Assembly: GCA_037953745.1 (NCBI GenBank)
Contig: JBAKBP010007929.1
Span: 31,410-95,409, forward strand
Length of the DNA: 64,000 bases
Reading direction: 5' to 3'
Origin: Lithodes maja
Taxonomy: Eukaryota; Arthropoda; Malacostraca; Decapoda; Lithodidae
A program made the position numbers and the translations under genes. Under the pieces are notes generated by a model, which worked only from the letters and a program-made list of their open reading frames with translations, was not told where the DNA came from and searched no databases. Shown piece after piece: positions 21,169-31,655 of the stretch; within the stretch, counting starts at the first letter, position 1, and each line of letters begins with the position of its first letter.

Positions 21169-21479
21169 TTAACTCCTTCAGACATATTATGTTCCAGTAA
21201 GTCTACGGAGGCGGGAGCCCGGTATCCTTGCCACCGCCTCACTCTACACTAATAACAACACTGCGGCCGTTAGAATTATCGGAGGTGGCTGAGGTTGCCA
21301 CCAACGGTTTTATCGTAAGCTAACTTATCAGACATACTGAGCTCCATATGACGCTAGAGCGTCATATAACTTATTAGCGAGCCATCAAGATAAGTCCATA
21401 TGACGCACTAGCGTCATATGAGTTTTTGGCGCACTCGGCCACATGACGCGGTAGCGTCATATATGTCTGAAGGAGTTAA
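21169..21479. mobile_element. TTAA-flanked MITE, family 4, with 19-bp perfect inverted ends
   Basis: Ends TTAACTCCTTCAGACATAT and its reverse complement lie at 21169-21187 and 21461-21479. Inside are three short palindromic motifs of the type atgacgc(..)tagcgtcat, at about 21352, 21393 and 21442. No coding capacity. The TTAA target suggests a piggyBac-type origin. Confidence 0.78.
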
Positions 21480-22640
21480 GGGGGGCGTCCGGCTTTACTC
21501 TAGAACGTGTCAGTGGATTTTGTCTGTATTTCATAAAATTTTGTACACGTATAGGGGACCTAACAACTAAGAAATTTCCAAAATTTTAATTCTCTAGGAC
21601 AATTATTTTTTGAGTTAGGTGTGTAAATTTATGACTTTGTAAAATCAAAATCTCATTTAAATATTGTTGCTTGATTGTTTTAATGCATTGGGGGTACTAA
21701 CAATAGGTGTAGTTTCAATTGTACGTCGATACTTTTTCCATTTCGTATCTAATTGTAGAATTAGGGCATTTACAATTAGGTACAAATTAGGTACAAATTA
21801 GGTGACAAATGTCTCGGGGTTGTGTGTCGAAATGGGAAAGAAATAAAAACAAATGGCGACGTGGAGTTGTAGAGAATTTCATGCCCTTTCCAATGACACC
21901 AGAAACATTGTTGTAGCATGTTTGGTTACGTCAGAATTGCGCCGACAAGTGAACTTTCTTACGTGAGGTACTAAGGCACGAGAGCTGTTGCAAGCCAGCC
22001 GGCCAGCCGCACCCTACCTCTCTCGCGGCTTGGACCACACTGCTCTTTCTCCTCCACCACCACCACACCCTTCGTTGTTTCCCGGGTTGAGTACCAGATA
22101 CTGTTAGGCAAAATATCTAAGAACGTCATATTTTCACCAAAAATTCATGGTTTTAGTTTTTTTTGTTTTGCAGATCCGAAACCCATAATGCATTTTCTAC
22201 GCGTCTGCGCGACCCGCGACCCGCGAAAACTTTAAACTAGCCCAGAAATAACATGCTTCCAGACGGAATATTGCCTCAGGATTTTAACTGAAGACAGAGG
22301 GATGGGTGATGATGCCATATATCGGGTTGCGCAATATTGCCGTTTTGAGCACTATTACAAGTATGAGCCGGACGCTCCCCTTAAGATGATCAAATCGGAT
22401 TTTGAACTGTTATATAAAGCAGGAACAAGATATGGCAAGTGTACAAAGGAGTACAAAGGAAATCAAGCAACAACATATCTAGTGACCCTTCTAGGCTGCT
22501 TGTCCTCCAAAACACTGAGGATCAAGTGTCCAAACAGTGGTTTAGAGTGGGTAAGGGAACATTGGAAAGGGAACTACTGCCCTGGAACTAATGTCCGTGG
22601 CAGGACTAGGAAGTTAGTAGGGGACATATGGGTTAGTAAC
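21480..22640. other. Unassigned segment between MITE and LINE
   Basis: About 1.2 kb that matches neither the LTR nor the LINE. It holds one modest plus-strand frame (22302-22643) and a C-rich patch at about 21990-22080. It may be a fragment of a further element or of captured host DNA. Confidence 0.35.
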
Positions 22641-22643
22641 TGA
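22302..22643 (+). CDS. Small unrecognised frame (113 codons)
   Basis: The predicted peptide has several Cys and aromatic residues and the segment KCTKEYKGNQATTYLVTLLG. I do not recognise it. It begins with ATG after a run of pyrimidine-rich and CG-rich sequence and stops just before the 3' end of the minus-strand LINE. It could be a terminal exon of a captured gene, part of a DNA transposon, or chance. No domain call is made. Confidence 0.2.
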   Translation: MGDDAIYRVAQYCRFEHYYKYEPDAPLKMIKSDFELLYKAGTRYGKCTKEYKGNQATTYLVTLLGCLSSKTLRIKCPNSGLEWVREHWKGNYCPGTNVRGRTRKLVGDIWVSN

Positions 22644-22661
22644 GGGGAGGATAAAATAAAG

Positions 22662-24284
22662 TTATTCATTTACAAACGCAGTCAGTCGCGGGTTTGATGC
22701 GAGATATTTGTCTACGGTGCTGCAGTCTATAACGTCTCGGGGAAGCCCATTCCACAAGTTGACAACTCGATTGAAGAAGAAATTCTTAGATTCGTGTGAG
22801 TTAAAAGATTTACCAATAATTTGGTAACCGTTTCCCCGCGTGTAATTAGATTGGTCGATAGTGAAGTACTTACTACAGTTCATATTGTCGATGCCTTTGA
22901 TGATTTTGAACACTTGAATTAAGTCACCTCTTAATCTGCGCTGGGTTAAAGGAAATAGATTTAATTATCTAAGATGCTCTTCGTATGGTTTGTTCTTTAG
23001 GCTAGGTATCAGTTTGGTAACTCTACGTTGAACTCGTTCTAGCTTGTTTATGTCTTTTTGGTAATAAGGGCACCAGCATTGAACGCAGTATTCCAGAAGA
23101 GGGCGGACTAAGGAATTGTAAAGGGTTAGGATAACGTCTTTGGATTTATGCTCAAATGACCTGCCTATAAAGCCAATTATTTTGTTTGCCTTCTTAACAA
23201 CTTCTGAACATTGTTGACTCGGTTTTAGGTTACACGATATTGTTACTCCCAGATCAGTTTCTCTGTTTACATTCTTAAGCTGAGTGCCATTCATCGAATA
23301 GTTTGCTTTCTCATTTATGTATCCGATATGTAGTACTTTACATTTATCCGCATTGAAACTCATTTGCCAAATTTGGGCCCAATGTGACAATTTATCTAGA
23401 TTGTGTTGCATATCGTCAACTTGATCTTTTAAGAGTACGCTATTTGCAATATTTGTATCGTCAGCAAATTTTGAGATTGTACAGGTGAGACCCTCATCTA
23501 TGTCGTTGATGTAAATTAGAAAGAGAATTGGTCCTAGTCCCAATCCCTGGGGTACCCCGCTACTTACATTGGTCCATTTAGATGCCTTACCGTTTATGAC
23601 TACTCTTTGCTTTCTGTTGCTGTGCCAATTTTCTATCCATTTCACCACACCGTCTTGTATTCCATGCGATTTTAGTTTTAGCAGTAAACGTTTGTGGGGA
23701 ACTTTGTCAAAGGGCTTTCGAAAATCAAGGTATATAATATCTACAGCTTTACTCTCATCGTAGAGGTTGAGGATATCGTGGAAGAAGTCTAAGAGGTTTG
23801 TTAAACAGGAACGTTTTTTACGAAAGCCGTGTTGAGTATCTTTAAGTATGTTATTTTCCTCTAAGTGATTTACAAGTCTGTCTCTTATGACCGTTTCTAT
23901 CATTTTACATACAACTGAGGTTAAGCTAATTGGACGATAGTTACTGGGTAGGGATTTGCTGCCTTTTTTTAATATCGGTGTTACATTGGCTATCTTCCAC
24001 TGATCAGGCATAGTTCCAGACTGCAAGGATTTATTGAATAGTAATGTCAGTGGTGTGGAGAGCTCATCCTTAGCTTCCTTTAGAACTCTAGGCGAGATTG
24101 AATCAGGTCCAGGCGTTTTATTTACCTTGAGTTTATCTAAACAATTCAATACTTCTCTCTCTGTAACGGTGATATTGCTTAGAACATCTGAATTATCAAT
24201 CTGAATCGGCGATGGTGTAGGAATATCACTGAGGTCTTCTTTTGTAAAAACTGATGCAAAGAAGGTATTGAGGGCATTACTCAT
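22662..24284 (-). pseudogene. CR1-like LINE reverse transcriptase and C-terminal tail
   Basis: From the 5' side the frame shows NKTPGPDSISPRVLKEAKDE, then WKIANVTPILKKGSKSLPSNYRPISL (in two overlapping motifs), IYLDFRKPFDKVPHKRLL (first catalytic Asp), SGVPQGLGLGPILFLIYIND, and the active site KFADDTNIA. The tail has LERVQRRVTKL and RRLRGDLIQVFKIIKG and ends with the usual WNGLP segment near 22720. An in-frame TAA at 22965 splits RT from the tail. Length and motif order fit the CR1 superfamily. It encodes target-primed reverse transcription when intact; this copy is inactive. Confidence 0.8.
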
Positions 24285-25440
24285 TAATTTTGTACTTCGT
24301 CTTTGGTGTATTCTCCATTTTCATCGACTAACGGTCCAACAGTTGAAGTAACTACTTTTTTCTTTCTGATATAACTATAGAATTCTTTCGGGTTTGTTTT
24401 ACTTTGATTCGCAATATGTAACTCTAGGGTCTTTTTGCTTTGCTTAATTAACTTTTTGGCTTTGCGTCGTAGCTCTACAAATTTCACCCGTTATTCGTCA
24501 TTTTGTGAGGATTTTAATCTATCATTAGCAAATTTTTTAGCAAGCAGGCAGTTTGAAATATCTTTATTCCACCATTTGGGCTTATTATTATGGCCTGGAT
24601 GCCGTATTTTCGATGGTATGCAGTCTTGCACTGCTTTTAGGTAAGTGGTTTCGAATAACTTCCAAGATGTATTTATGTCGTTATTGTTAATTAAAAAGCT
24701 CCAGTCAGTTTCTTTAAACATAGCTCTAAGTTTATGAAAGTTTGCTTTGAAATTAGGGACTTTTTCGATGCTACTATTTCGTTCGTTACTAGTAAAGTTT
24801 AAAGTGAAAGTTATCGTACGATGGTCGCTGTTACTGAATTCATCACCAACATTCAAATTCTCTATTAATTCTTCTTTTGTTGCAAGTACAATGTCAAGAA
24901 CATTATTACCACGGGTCAGTGTTCGAACAAATTGATAAAGCGAACTCTCTTGCAAGTTCGTATACAAGTCATGTAAGAGTATCGCCCCACTTGGTCACAG
25001 GTTAATTAAAGTCGCCAAAAAATACGGTATCTTGTGAGTTACTTACATCTGCAATTTGTTCATAAATTTCTCGGTCAGTTTGCACTGATTGAGCTGGAGG
25101 TCTGTATATTAATGCAAGTATTATTTTTGTACCTTTATTATTCTTTATTAGCACAAAAGATGCGTCGCCGTTCACAATTTGAGGTTTTGACAAGAGGGTC
25201 GGGTTAAGACTTTCTTTGATATAAAATAAAACGCCACCTCCATTTTTATTTATTCGGCTTTTCTCAAACATTACATAACCGGGATGTGAATACTCTGCTA
25301 AAAAGTCTCTATCTACTGTATTGAGCCAAGATTCTGTTATACCAATCACATCATAATTTTCAGTAAACACTAGTTCCTCTAAATCTGAAAATTTATTGCG
25401 TATGCTACGAGCATTTGCATAGTAAACCTTTTAAGTTGCG
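24285..25440 (-). pseudogene. CR1-like LINE endonuclease and linker
   Basis: The frame starts KVYYANARSIRNKFSDLEEL near 25430. It then shows ITESWLN (catalytic Glu), FEKSRINKNGGGVLFYI, a YRPPAQS region, and VFFGDFN, followed by a stop at 25002-25004. Further on come NVLDIVLATKEELIENL and FSNSDHRTITF, the SDH motif that ends APE endonucleases, then the connector NPKEFYSYIRKKK. A stop at 25002, a stop at 24488 and frame changes near 24970 and 24284 break it. The endonuclease nicks the target DNA in this family. Confidence 0.75.
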
Positions 25441-25606
25441 GTTTTAGAACTCACAGAACGTTCTTTAATCAAATTTTTGGTTCTGGTTGGATCTACATTT
25501 ACATTCATGGCTGACATCGGTCCTCGGTCGTTATCCCTGGCGGTTTTGAATTTGGGTCGTGTTGGTGGAGCTTTATCCAAATTCGCGGTTCTTGACAGAT
25601 TAGCAT

Positions 25607-25954
25607 TTAATTCCTTCGCAGGTTGCCGCCCTCGCTGTCTTCGGTCCTCCTTCCTGGTTGTCCTGTGCTGAGTCGATTTCTTCTCCGAAAATCCTTCACT
25701 GCATCGTTGAGAAGACGCCCAAAACGTGCTGCTCCCACCTGGTTCAGATGAACTCCATCGTCCGAAAACAAATAGTCATCGTAGTAGAAATTGTCCCAGG
25801 TGTCGACGAATCCCACGTTTTCCTTCCTGCAGAGGTTTGCTAGACAACGATTTGTGCTGGTGGCTATGTTGTAAAATCGGCTCTCTACACCAAGCCGGGG
25901 GACGATTCCTGAGACGATGATCCTTGATGACTTCTCCTTAAAGTGTAGGGACAT
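25607..25954 (-). pseudogene. CR1-like LINE, SGNH esterase-like domain, N-terminally truncated
   Basis: The segment reads IIVSGIVPRLG, an NRCLANLCRKENVGFVDTW stretch and DDGVHLNQVGAARFGRLL. GVHLN carries the Asp..His pair expected in the last block of SGNH hydrolases. CR1-type elements are known to carry such an esterase. The first block with the nucleophile Ser is missing because of the 5' truncation at about 25950. It lies upstream of the endonuclease with a Lys/Arg-rich linker and a frame change near 25620. Confidence 0.6.
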
Positions 25955-26274
25955 ACAGTGTTAACTGGCACGGGAATAACGATAAATGCGCAATAGTATT
26001 ATCTCCAACAACAAAAGAAGTACTTCCTCAGGCAACGCAAAAGCCTGCTCAGGTTATGCAACTCAACAACAACCAAGGCTTACAATCAACGTGAATAAAA
26101 ATGCTGCATACATAACATAAGAGTTTATAATCCTAATCGGGTGTCTGCTAGGCAAATAAAGTCTAGCTGGGATGTCGTAGGCTAGGAAACAATGGCTGAG
26201 CAAGCGGCTCGTAGCCTAGCAAGGTCCTTAAGACTGTACGGCCAAATTACGTTAAATTACGGGGTGCTCTCTTG

Positions 26275-26312
26275 AGAGATCCAGATCGCTAGTATCTGGT
26301 TCTCTCCTGGCG
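26275..26312 (-). other. Conserved LTR hairpin (solo LTR B)
   Basis: The minus strand reads CGCCAG, lower stem GAGAGA/TCTCTC, A-A mismatch, upper stem CCAGAT/ATCTGG, loop ACTAGCG, then AAGAGAGC. Confidence 0.7.
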
Positions 26313-27147
26313 ATCCTCTTCAAGTCAAAGCAAAAACGAGTTAGCACAGTGTTGGGGTGGCAGAGGCAAAAACGGAAATCCCAACAACAATAGCCTCACC
26401 CCAGTCTAGCATTAAATAGCCCAGCAGACAACCAAGAAATTGGTAGGGAGACACCGCGAGTGTGTCGAACCTCTACAGACAAAATGATAACCCCTCAAAA
26501 TGTCTAACTAAACATGAGATATCTGAGAGCTTCAGCATATAATACGATGGCCGATATATGAAATCGTGCAGAACCAAAGGGGAGTTATGATATTAAATAC
26601 ATTAGAAACATAAGAGGTAAGAAGTTGAGAGAGAGAGAAAGTGTTCTATAGGTGGAAGTCGGGGACAGATGGCAAGGGAGGTGTGAAGGGTATGCTGGTC
26701 AGGCAAGCTCTGAGCAAGGAAGGCACAAAGGCAGCAGGGAGTGCGGGGGACTACTTCCTGCCGTGGCAGGAGGGCGGCAAGGCGGCCAGCCACTCAGAGG
26801 GCCCGGCCGTGGCATGACGTCACAGAGGCAACACGTAACACTACGCACACAACACTCTGCCTCCTGCACTTACTCACTCACACTCTCTAGCTGTATCATT
26901 CAGTCTTATACATTAAACTTATAACTGATGATATAAAATATAATGCATTGTCACAGACGAAAATAAATACCACGTCTATACTGCCTGTTACATGACGATT
27001 CACAAGAAAGAAAGTATAACATTGTAGATAGACTGTAGCCAAATTCATTGCCCTGGCGAATGTTAGCGAGTGGCCAAGCGAGTGGCTGAGCCCATGTGGC
27101 GTTCTGCTAAGCTGCAGGCGTCACACCCTCCTTCTCCACCTCTGTCC

Positions 27148-28026
27148 CTAAACAGCCAGGTCATGAGAGGGACAATCTGTACCACCTGTGCAGTCACTCC
27201 CATAGTTCATAAGTGCTAAGGCTTCCCCGCCGATACCGTACATGCACACCCCCGCATTCCTTGCGGCTACACCTGCCTGCGCAGCATCACCACCTTCAGC
27301 ACCACGGCCAGATACAGTCGGTCTATGGTAGGGCTGTTGCATTTTAATAGGGCAGCAGTGGGAGGCTATGCGAAGGTCGGGTGTATCTATTCCATAGATA
27401 ACCTCACCAATCTGCTTAATGTCCTGATACTGACCACCACCCTTAGCAGTCATGGGTTGACCCTGAACTGACAACCATGCCAAAGCCTCGTCGCCCACCT
27501 TGAACAACCTAGACAACGAGGCTAACGGTTTACTCACACCCAAGTGACCTGCCAGTGGAACATCGTGCACCGCATAAGTTGTGAGGCCTGGGTGCTCGGC
27601 AAAAACAGTGGGGTATAAACCGAACAGGTGCTGGATCACTGCACACTGTTGCTCAGGCAGGTGCTCAAGCGCTTCCACAGCCACCTGAGTCGTGTTCCCC
27701 ACCCACTGATCCGCCGAGACATGACAATCCCAACTTTCCTCCACCTGTGCCTCACTGCCCCCCTCTCCTTCTCCACCTTGGCCGCTGCAGACCAACACAG
27801 GGACAGTAGGCTGTTCAGGTGGGCGCCTCGCAAACTCATTCAACAGGTTCACATGACATGCTTCCCCGTCCTCATCTAGTTCAATAGCCCCGTTCCCACA
27901 ACTCTCGAGACTAGGATCTTCTAGTTGCATCCGTCGTATATCAGAGGGTGTCAACCTGTCCACGGGCTCCTTGAGCAATTTGTGGCCACCCCCGATACTG
28001 GGTTGCTCAAGTCTAGTCTGTTTCAC
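27148..28026 (-). pseudogene. pol: Element X pol: rearranged linker and integrase segments
   Basis: The frame begins with the linker that follows protease (PSIGGGHKLL, PSDIRRMQLEDPSLESCGNG). It then skips most of integrase to an integrase C-terminus (CHVNLLNEFARRPPEQPTVP) and the pre-RT linker (YPTVFAEHPGLTTYAVHDV). At HDV it jumps back into an integrase zinc-region sequence (PLAGHLGVSKPLASLSRLF) and a second, different integrase C-terminus (KVGDEALAWLSVQGQPMTAK, QIGEVIYGIDTPD). The order is that of a mosaic of two related elements joined at a short His-Asp coding match, probably by template switching during reverse transcription. The frame stops at 27148, just before the solo LTR insertion. 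Confidence 0.7.
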
Positions 28027-28106
28027 CTAGGAACATTTCTGTCGCGGAGTGCTATCACGCCCTACCATGTCACTAGGGGGGACAGGTTCTGGGGCCATTC
28101 CGGACT

Positions 28107-28865
28107 TCAAAAGTGGTGCAAGTACCGAGTCACCAAGGAGTGTCGCTGGGTCCAAACTCTTAACCCGACCACCAGCCTTGACTTTCTCCTTCCGACCCTT
28201 CCCCGCTGGTCTGAAACCTGGGTACTAGGCTGTGACACCTGAGCGGACTGAGATCTGGTGACCGTACACGCCATCTGCTGCATCTGGCACCTCTCGAGCC
28301 ACTCTTGCCCCTCCCTACTCGTGTCGGCCGCCCTCTCGGCAACGACTAAGGGTGGAACCTCGGAAGTAGGCACTGCAAAGTCGTTACCGAGAAGGAGGTC
28401 GACCCCCTCAACTGGTAATTTCTCTACAATCCCCACATCCAACTCCCGTGTCACACCATCCACCACAAGCTCCACTCTCACCAGCGGGTAAGACCGCACA
28501 GCATTGATGCCTTGAACCACTACAACCCGAGCTGTGTTAATAGGCTTACCAGTGAAGTTCTTAAGTAACGTCTGGGAGGCACGCGTATCACGCAACAACT
28601 CAAGCCCATGTTCCACACCAGCCCACCTCACAGTGCCATGTCCCCTATGAACACAAAAAGCATCTCGGATGGGTATTGAGCCCTCCTTATGCTTCTTCAC
28701 CGACTGTGACTTCGCAACTGACGATTTACCCAGGGCAAACGCGGAAGACCTCAAAGACACCCCGATGTTGCTCACTAGAGACACCACCGCTGTAGACTGT
28801 GTGCTCGGACAAGAGCGCGCAATATGCCCCTTATTATGGCACTTAAAACACTCCACCTCACTCAT
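28107..28865 (-). pseudogene. Element X nucleocapsid knuckle and protease
   Basis: A CCHC knuckle (CFKCHNKGHIARSC) opens the frame. About 80 residues later comes the retropepsin: LRDTRASQTLLKN, where the catalytic triplet DTG reads DTR, then LDVGIVEKLPVEGVDLLLGN. The Gly to Arg change at the active site should inactivate the protease. The frame goes out of phase near 28190 (linker) and ends at 28107. It is in the same phase as the gag frames to its right. Confidence 0.78.
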
Positions 28866-28901
28866 TGACTTCCCCTGGGGTGGGAAAGGGCCCTGCTTTC
28901 T

Positions 28902-30260
28902 TTAACGAGAAGGATTTCGACTTGGGTTCAAAATTGGCAACAGTGCTCTTAGTAGGATAATTTGTTGTATCATTAGTTCGGGGGGTGGGGTGGTACACCC
29001 CTTGTTACCTGCCTCAGCTTTCTGGGCAGACCCGCACCCGCGAATTAACGACAACCTGAGGTCAGCCAACTCAGCCGCCTCCTGCAGAGTTTTAGGTTGC
29101 TTTTCTTTCAGGTTAAGAGTCAAGTCACTGCCAGTGCATTTAAAGAATTGTTCTAACAACACTAAGTGCTTCACCGCATCAAAAATAGTTGCTTTCTCCG
29201 ACCTCAACCAATTCTCAAACGCATCTGATAGTTCTCTAGCGTGTTCCTGGAAAGTACTCTCCTTTCTCTTAGGAACAGCCCTAAACTTCAGCCTATAGGT
29301 CTCTGGCTGCAACTCATACGCCCTCAGGACAGCCTCTTTCAACGCCTCATTATTCACACAGGAATCTAGGGGCAAAGCATCGTACGCCTTGAGTGCTTTC
29401 CCCGTCAATCGTGAAGAAACAAGGGCTGCCCACTTCTCCTCGGGCCATTGGTGCTCCCGGCACTTTTTCTCAAAACGGAGAAAGAATTCTGTAACTCCTG
29501 ACTCATCAAACACTGGAACCAACTTTAGTAGATGCGACAGGGACTGGTCATGGGGTCGACCCCACTGGACGAAACGGTTCCCCGTCACCTCTATACGAGT
29601 TTTCTCTAGGTCAATATCGGCACAATACCTTGCAGACTCATGCTTGAGCTCAGCCTCTCTCTGCTTGAGCTCAGCCTCATACTTATACTTTATCTCAGCC
29701 TCATGCTTTCGCTGCTAGAGCTCAGCCTAATGCTTTCGCTGCTCGAGCTCGGCCTGTCGCTCCTGCTGCTTAAGTTTGGCGAGCTCGAGCTGAAACAACA
29801 TCTCGGAAGACAAACCCTGAGGAGGGGGTGCTACTACCAGGGACCCACCCAGTGAGTCACCTAGAGGCTTACCCAACCACCAGCGGACATCGGCCTGCGG
29901 GAACGTACTCGGCTCCGGAACCCGAGGGGGCGCCATGATAGGAGTTGAGTGGAATGGGGGCTGGGACGAAGGTGCCCCAGCTCCCGCTCCACCCGAAGCC
30001 TCATGCACCCCACCCAGCACACACGCAACCAGCTCACTTCTTGACAAACCACTAGTGCAAGAAAACCCTAAGACCGTGGCTATACACTGCAGTCCGTACC
30101 GGTCCAGCCCCGACACCCGGTCCCCCGACACAGGCTCCTCCAAAAACCTCCGAGTATCCTCCTCACCGTTCACCACCCGAACGCCGTCAGACAACTCCAC
30201 CTTCTCGCCTGTCTCTCGCACTGTGCCCTCACTATCCTCAAACACGTCCAGTGACGACAT
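28902..30260 (-). pseudogene. gag: Element X gag (matrix/capsid part)
   Basis: The start at 30260 (MSSLDVFEDSEG) aligns with the starts in elements A and C. N-terminal features follow (RVSGLDRYGLQCIATVLGF), then a helical Gln/Glu/Leu repeat region broken by two TAG stops near 29710-29726. The SCAN-like capsid region at 29588-29000 reads FFLRFEKKCREHQWPEEKW, YELQPETYRLKFR and LVLLEQFF. A second stop at 28902 lies within a short out-of-phase stretch. Gag would assemble the particle and package the RNA; this copy is broken. Confidence 0.8.
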
Positions 30261-30520
30261 GATGGAGTAAAAAAAAAAAAAGTCCCAAGTCAAGACAAAA
30301 GTAGCCAAACTCTCGCGTAGCTTTATTCACAAAAAATATTTGAAGATTTTTTTTTTAAGTGCAATACTAGGTCACCAATAAACTCCAACAAGTTCCATAT
30401 ATCCTCAAAAACAATGTCCACTGCCAACACTGCGAGAAATAAAATCGAACCCAAAAATGGCGAATAAAATTTCTCCCAAAAAAAATCTTGCAAAACTCAG
30501 TTCACTATATCCTGGACTTA

Positions 30521-30528
30521 GGTCGCCA
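30521..30528 (-). other. Primer-binding site of element X
   Basis: The minus strand reads TGGCGACC, two bases inside the 5' LTR, identical to those of elements A and C. Confidence 0.65.
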
Positions 30529-30566
30529 TTTGTTACGACCGGCACAACGTAATAAACAAGGGCACT

Positions 30567-30569
<3 letters not shown>

Positions 30570-30597
<28 letters not shown>

Positions 30598-30818
30598 GTT
30601 CTTAAAGCTAGCGCATGCTAAGCTAGCTAAGGATAGCTCAATAAGGCCGATTAGGCGTATTTCCATTGGGGTCCTGTACTACTACCCCATCCCTTTGCTC
30701 ATGAGGGATGGTAACGACTCAGTGCTTGTGAAAAATCTTTAATACGCAGAGCGTGGGCGCGAACCCGGGCCTTCTGGGTGGAAGTCCGAGACGCTAGTCA
30801 CTACACCAAGCGAGCCGC
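30570..30818 (-). mobile_element. tRNA-derived SINE with (ATT)n tail
   Basis: The insertion is absent from the sister LTR at 17255. On the minus strand the head reads GCTCGCTTGGTGTAGTGAC, with a B-box-like GGGTTCGCGCCC about 35 bases further on. A roughly 150-bp unrelated body and an (ATT)n tail (30570-30597 on the plus strand as ataataat) follow. A tRNA-like Pol III promoter head plus a simple-repeat tail defines a tRNA-type SINE. The target duplication is not clear because the insertion point is itself AT-rich. Confidence 0.75.
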
Positions 30819-31616
30819 TTGGACTACAAGATAGGCTAGATCTGCAACAACGGTACGCTAATTCCAAACCCTCGAACTATTAAGCCGGTGAACAAAACAC
30901 TTAAACCCTCCAGAGTTAATCTACTGGATAACGGGGTATCAATCAACTGGGTTTAGTGTACTTCTACAAAGGCTTTCCGGTGACGGCAAAGCCTACTCAC
31001 AACAAGAGTAATTACATTAATAAAAAGCTCTCAAGTAATAACAATGCTTAAATAAACTATGACAAGATTTAATAAAAGGTTATATGCTTACGTTATCTTT
31101 AGTGTGAGTCTGGACTCAACACTAAAACTCTTCAATGCTCTATGAAAACACTTGAAGTCTAGTCCTACAGCAAACAGATGTGGAATCTTCTAAACACGTT
31201 TGATGCTCTAAGATGCTCGTCGAATATAGAACAGGGGTAATGCAGGGGGACAGGACACCAGAGCGTGTATCTTAAATACACCAAACAGTTGGATACATAT
31301 ATATGGAAACAAGAGAGTGCAACAACTCTGTGACAGCACTAACAACAGCAACTCAAAAACAGTACTTCCTTAACCAAAGTAACAGCCATACTGGGTTGTG
31401 CACTATGCATCAACCTAGGCTAAAACAATACGTGAATAATTGCTAAAGCATACGCAGTTAAAGTTAATAAACAAAATGCTGTCTTTCTTACTAATAAAGT
31501 CTAGCAGCAGCATAAAGGTACAGGGAGCCTAGGCAGAGCTCAAGCATGCTCGCAGCCTACTGTCTCCCCTGAACAGATTTCCCTTATCTTACGTTAAGTG
31601 ACTAGGAGGCTCTCTT

Positions 31617-31655
31617 GGCAAGTCCAGACCTCAAGTATCCGGTCTTACCCTGGCG
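31617..31655 (-). other. Conserved LTR hairpin (5' LTR of X)
   Basis: As at 18094-18132, except that one upper-stem pair U-A has become U-G. Pairing is thus preserved despite a substitution between the two LTRs. Confidence 0.7.

Larger units (their letters stand above)
22641..25950 (-). mobile_element. CR1-like LINE, 5'-truncated, inserted in solo LTR B
   Basis: The minus strand carries, in order, an SGNH esterase-like segment (25954-25607), an APE-type endonuclease (about 25440-24700) and a CR1-type RT with C-terminal tail (24284-22662). The LTR sequence resumes directly at about 25945, so the LINE is 5'-truncated inside the esterase. Several stops and at least two frameshifts show an old, dead copy. 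Confidence 0.8.
20744..27125 (-). mobile_element. Solo LTR of family B, split by nested insertions
   Basis: The left part starts TGTTACGACCGG at 20744. The right part ends GCAGGCGTCACA at 27125. The flanks are CCCT on both sides (20740-20743 and 27126-27129), a clean 4-bp duplication, so this is a solo LTR made by recombination. LTR sequence is interrupted from about 21169 to about 25945 by a TTAA MITE, an unassigned segment and a CR1-like LINE. Its hairpin is at 26275-26312. Confidence 0.82.

Noticed and set aside
30740..30818. Functional tRNA gene
   Set aside because: The head has A- and B-box-like cores but no complete acceptor stem, and it continues into a SINE body and tail.
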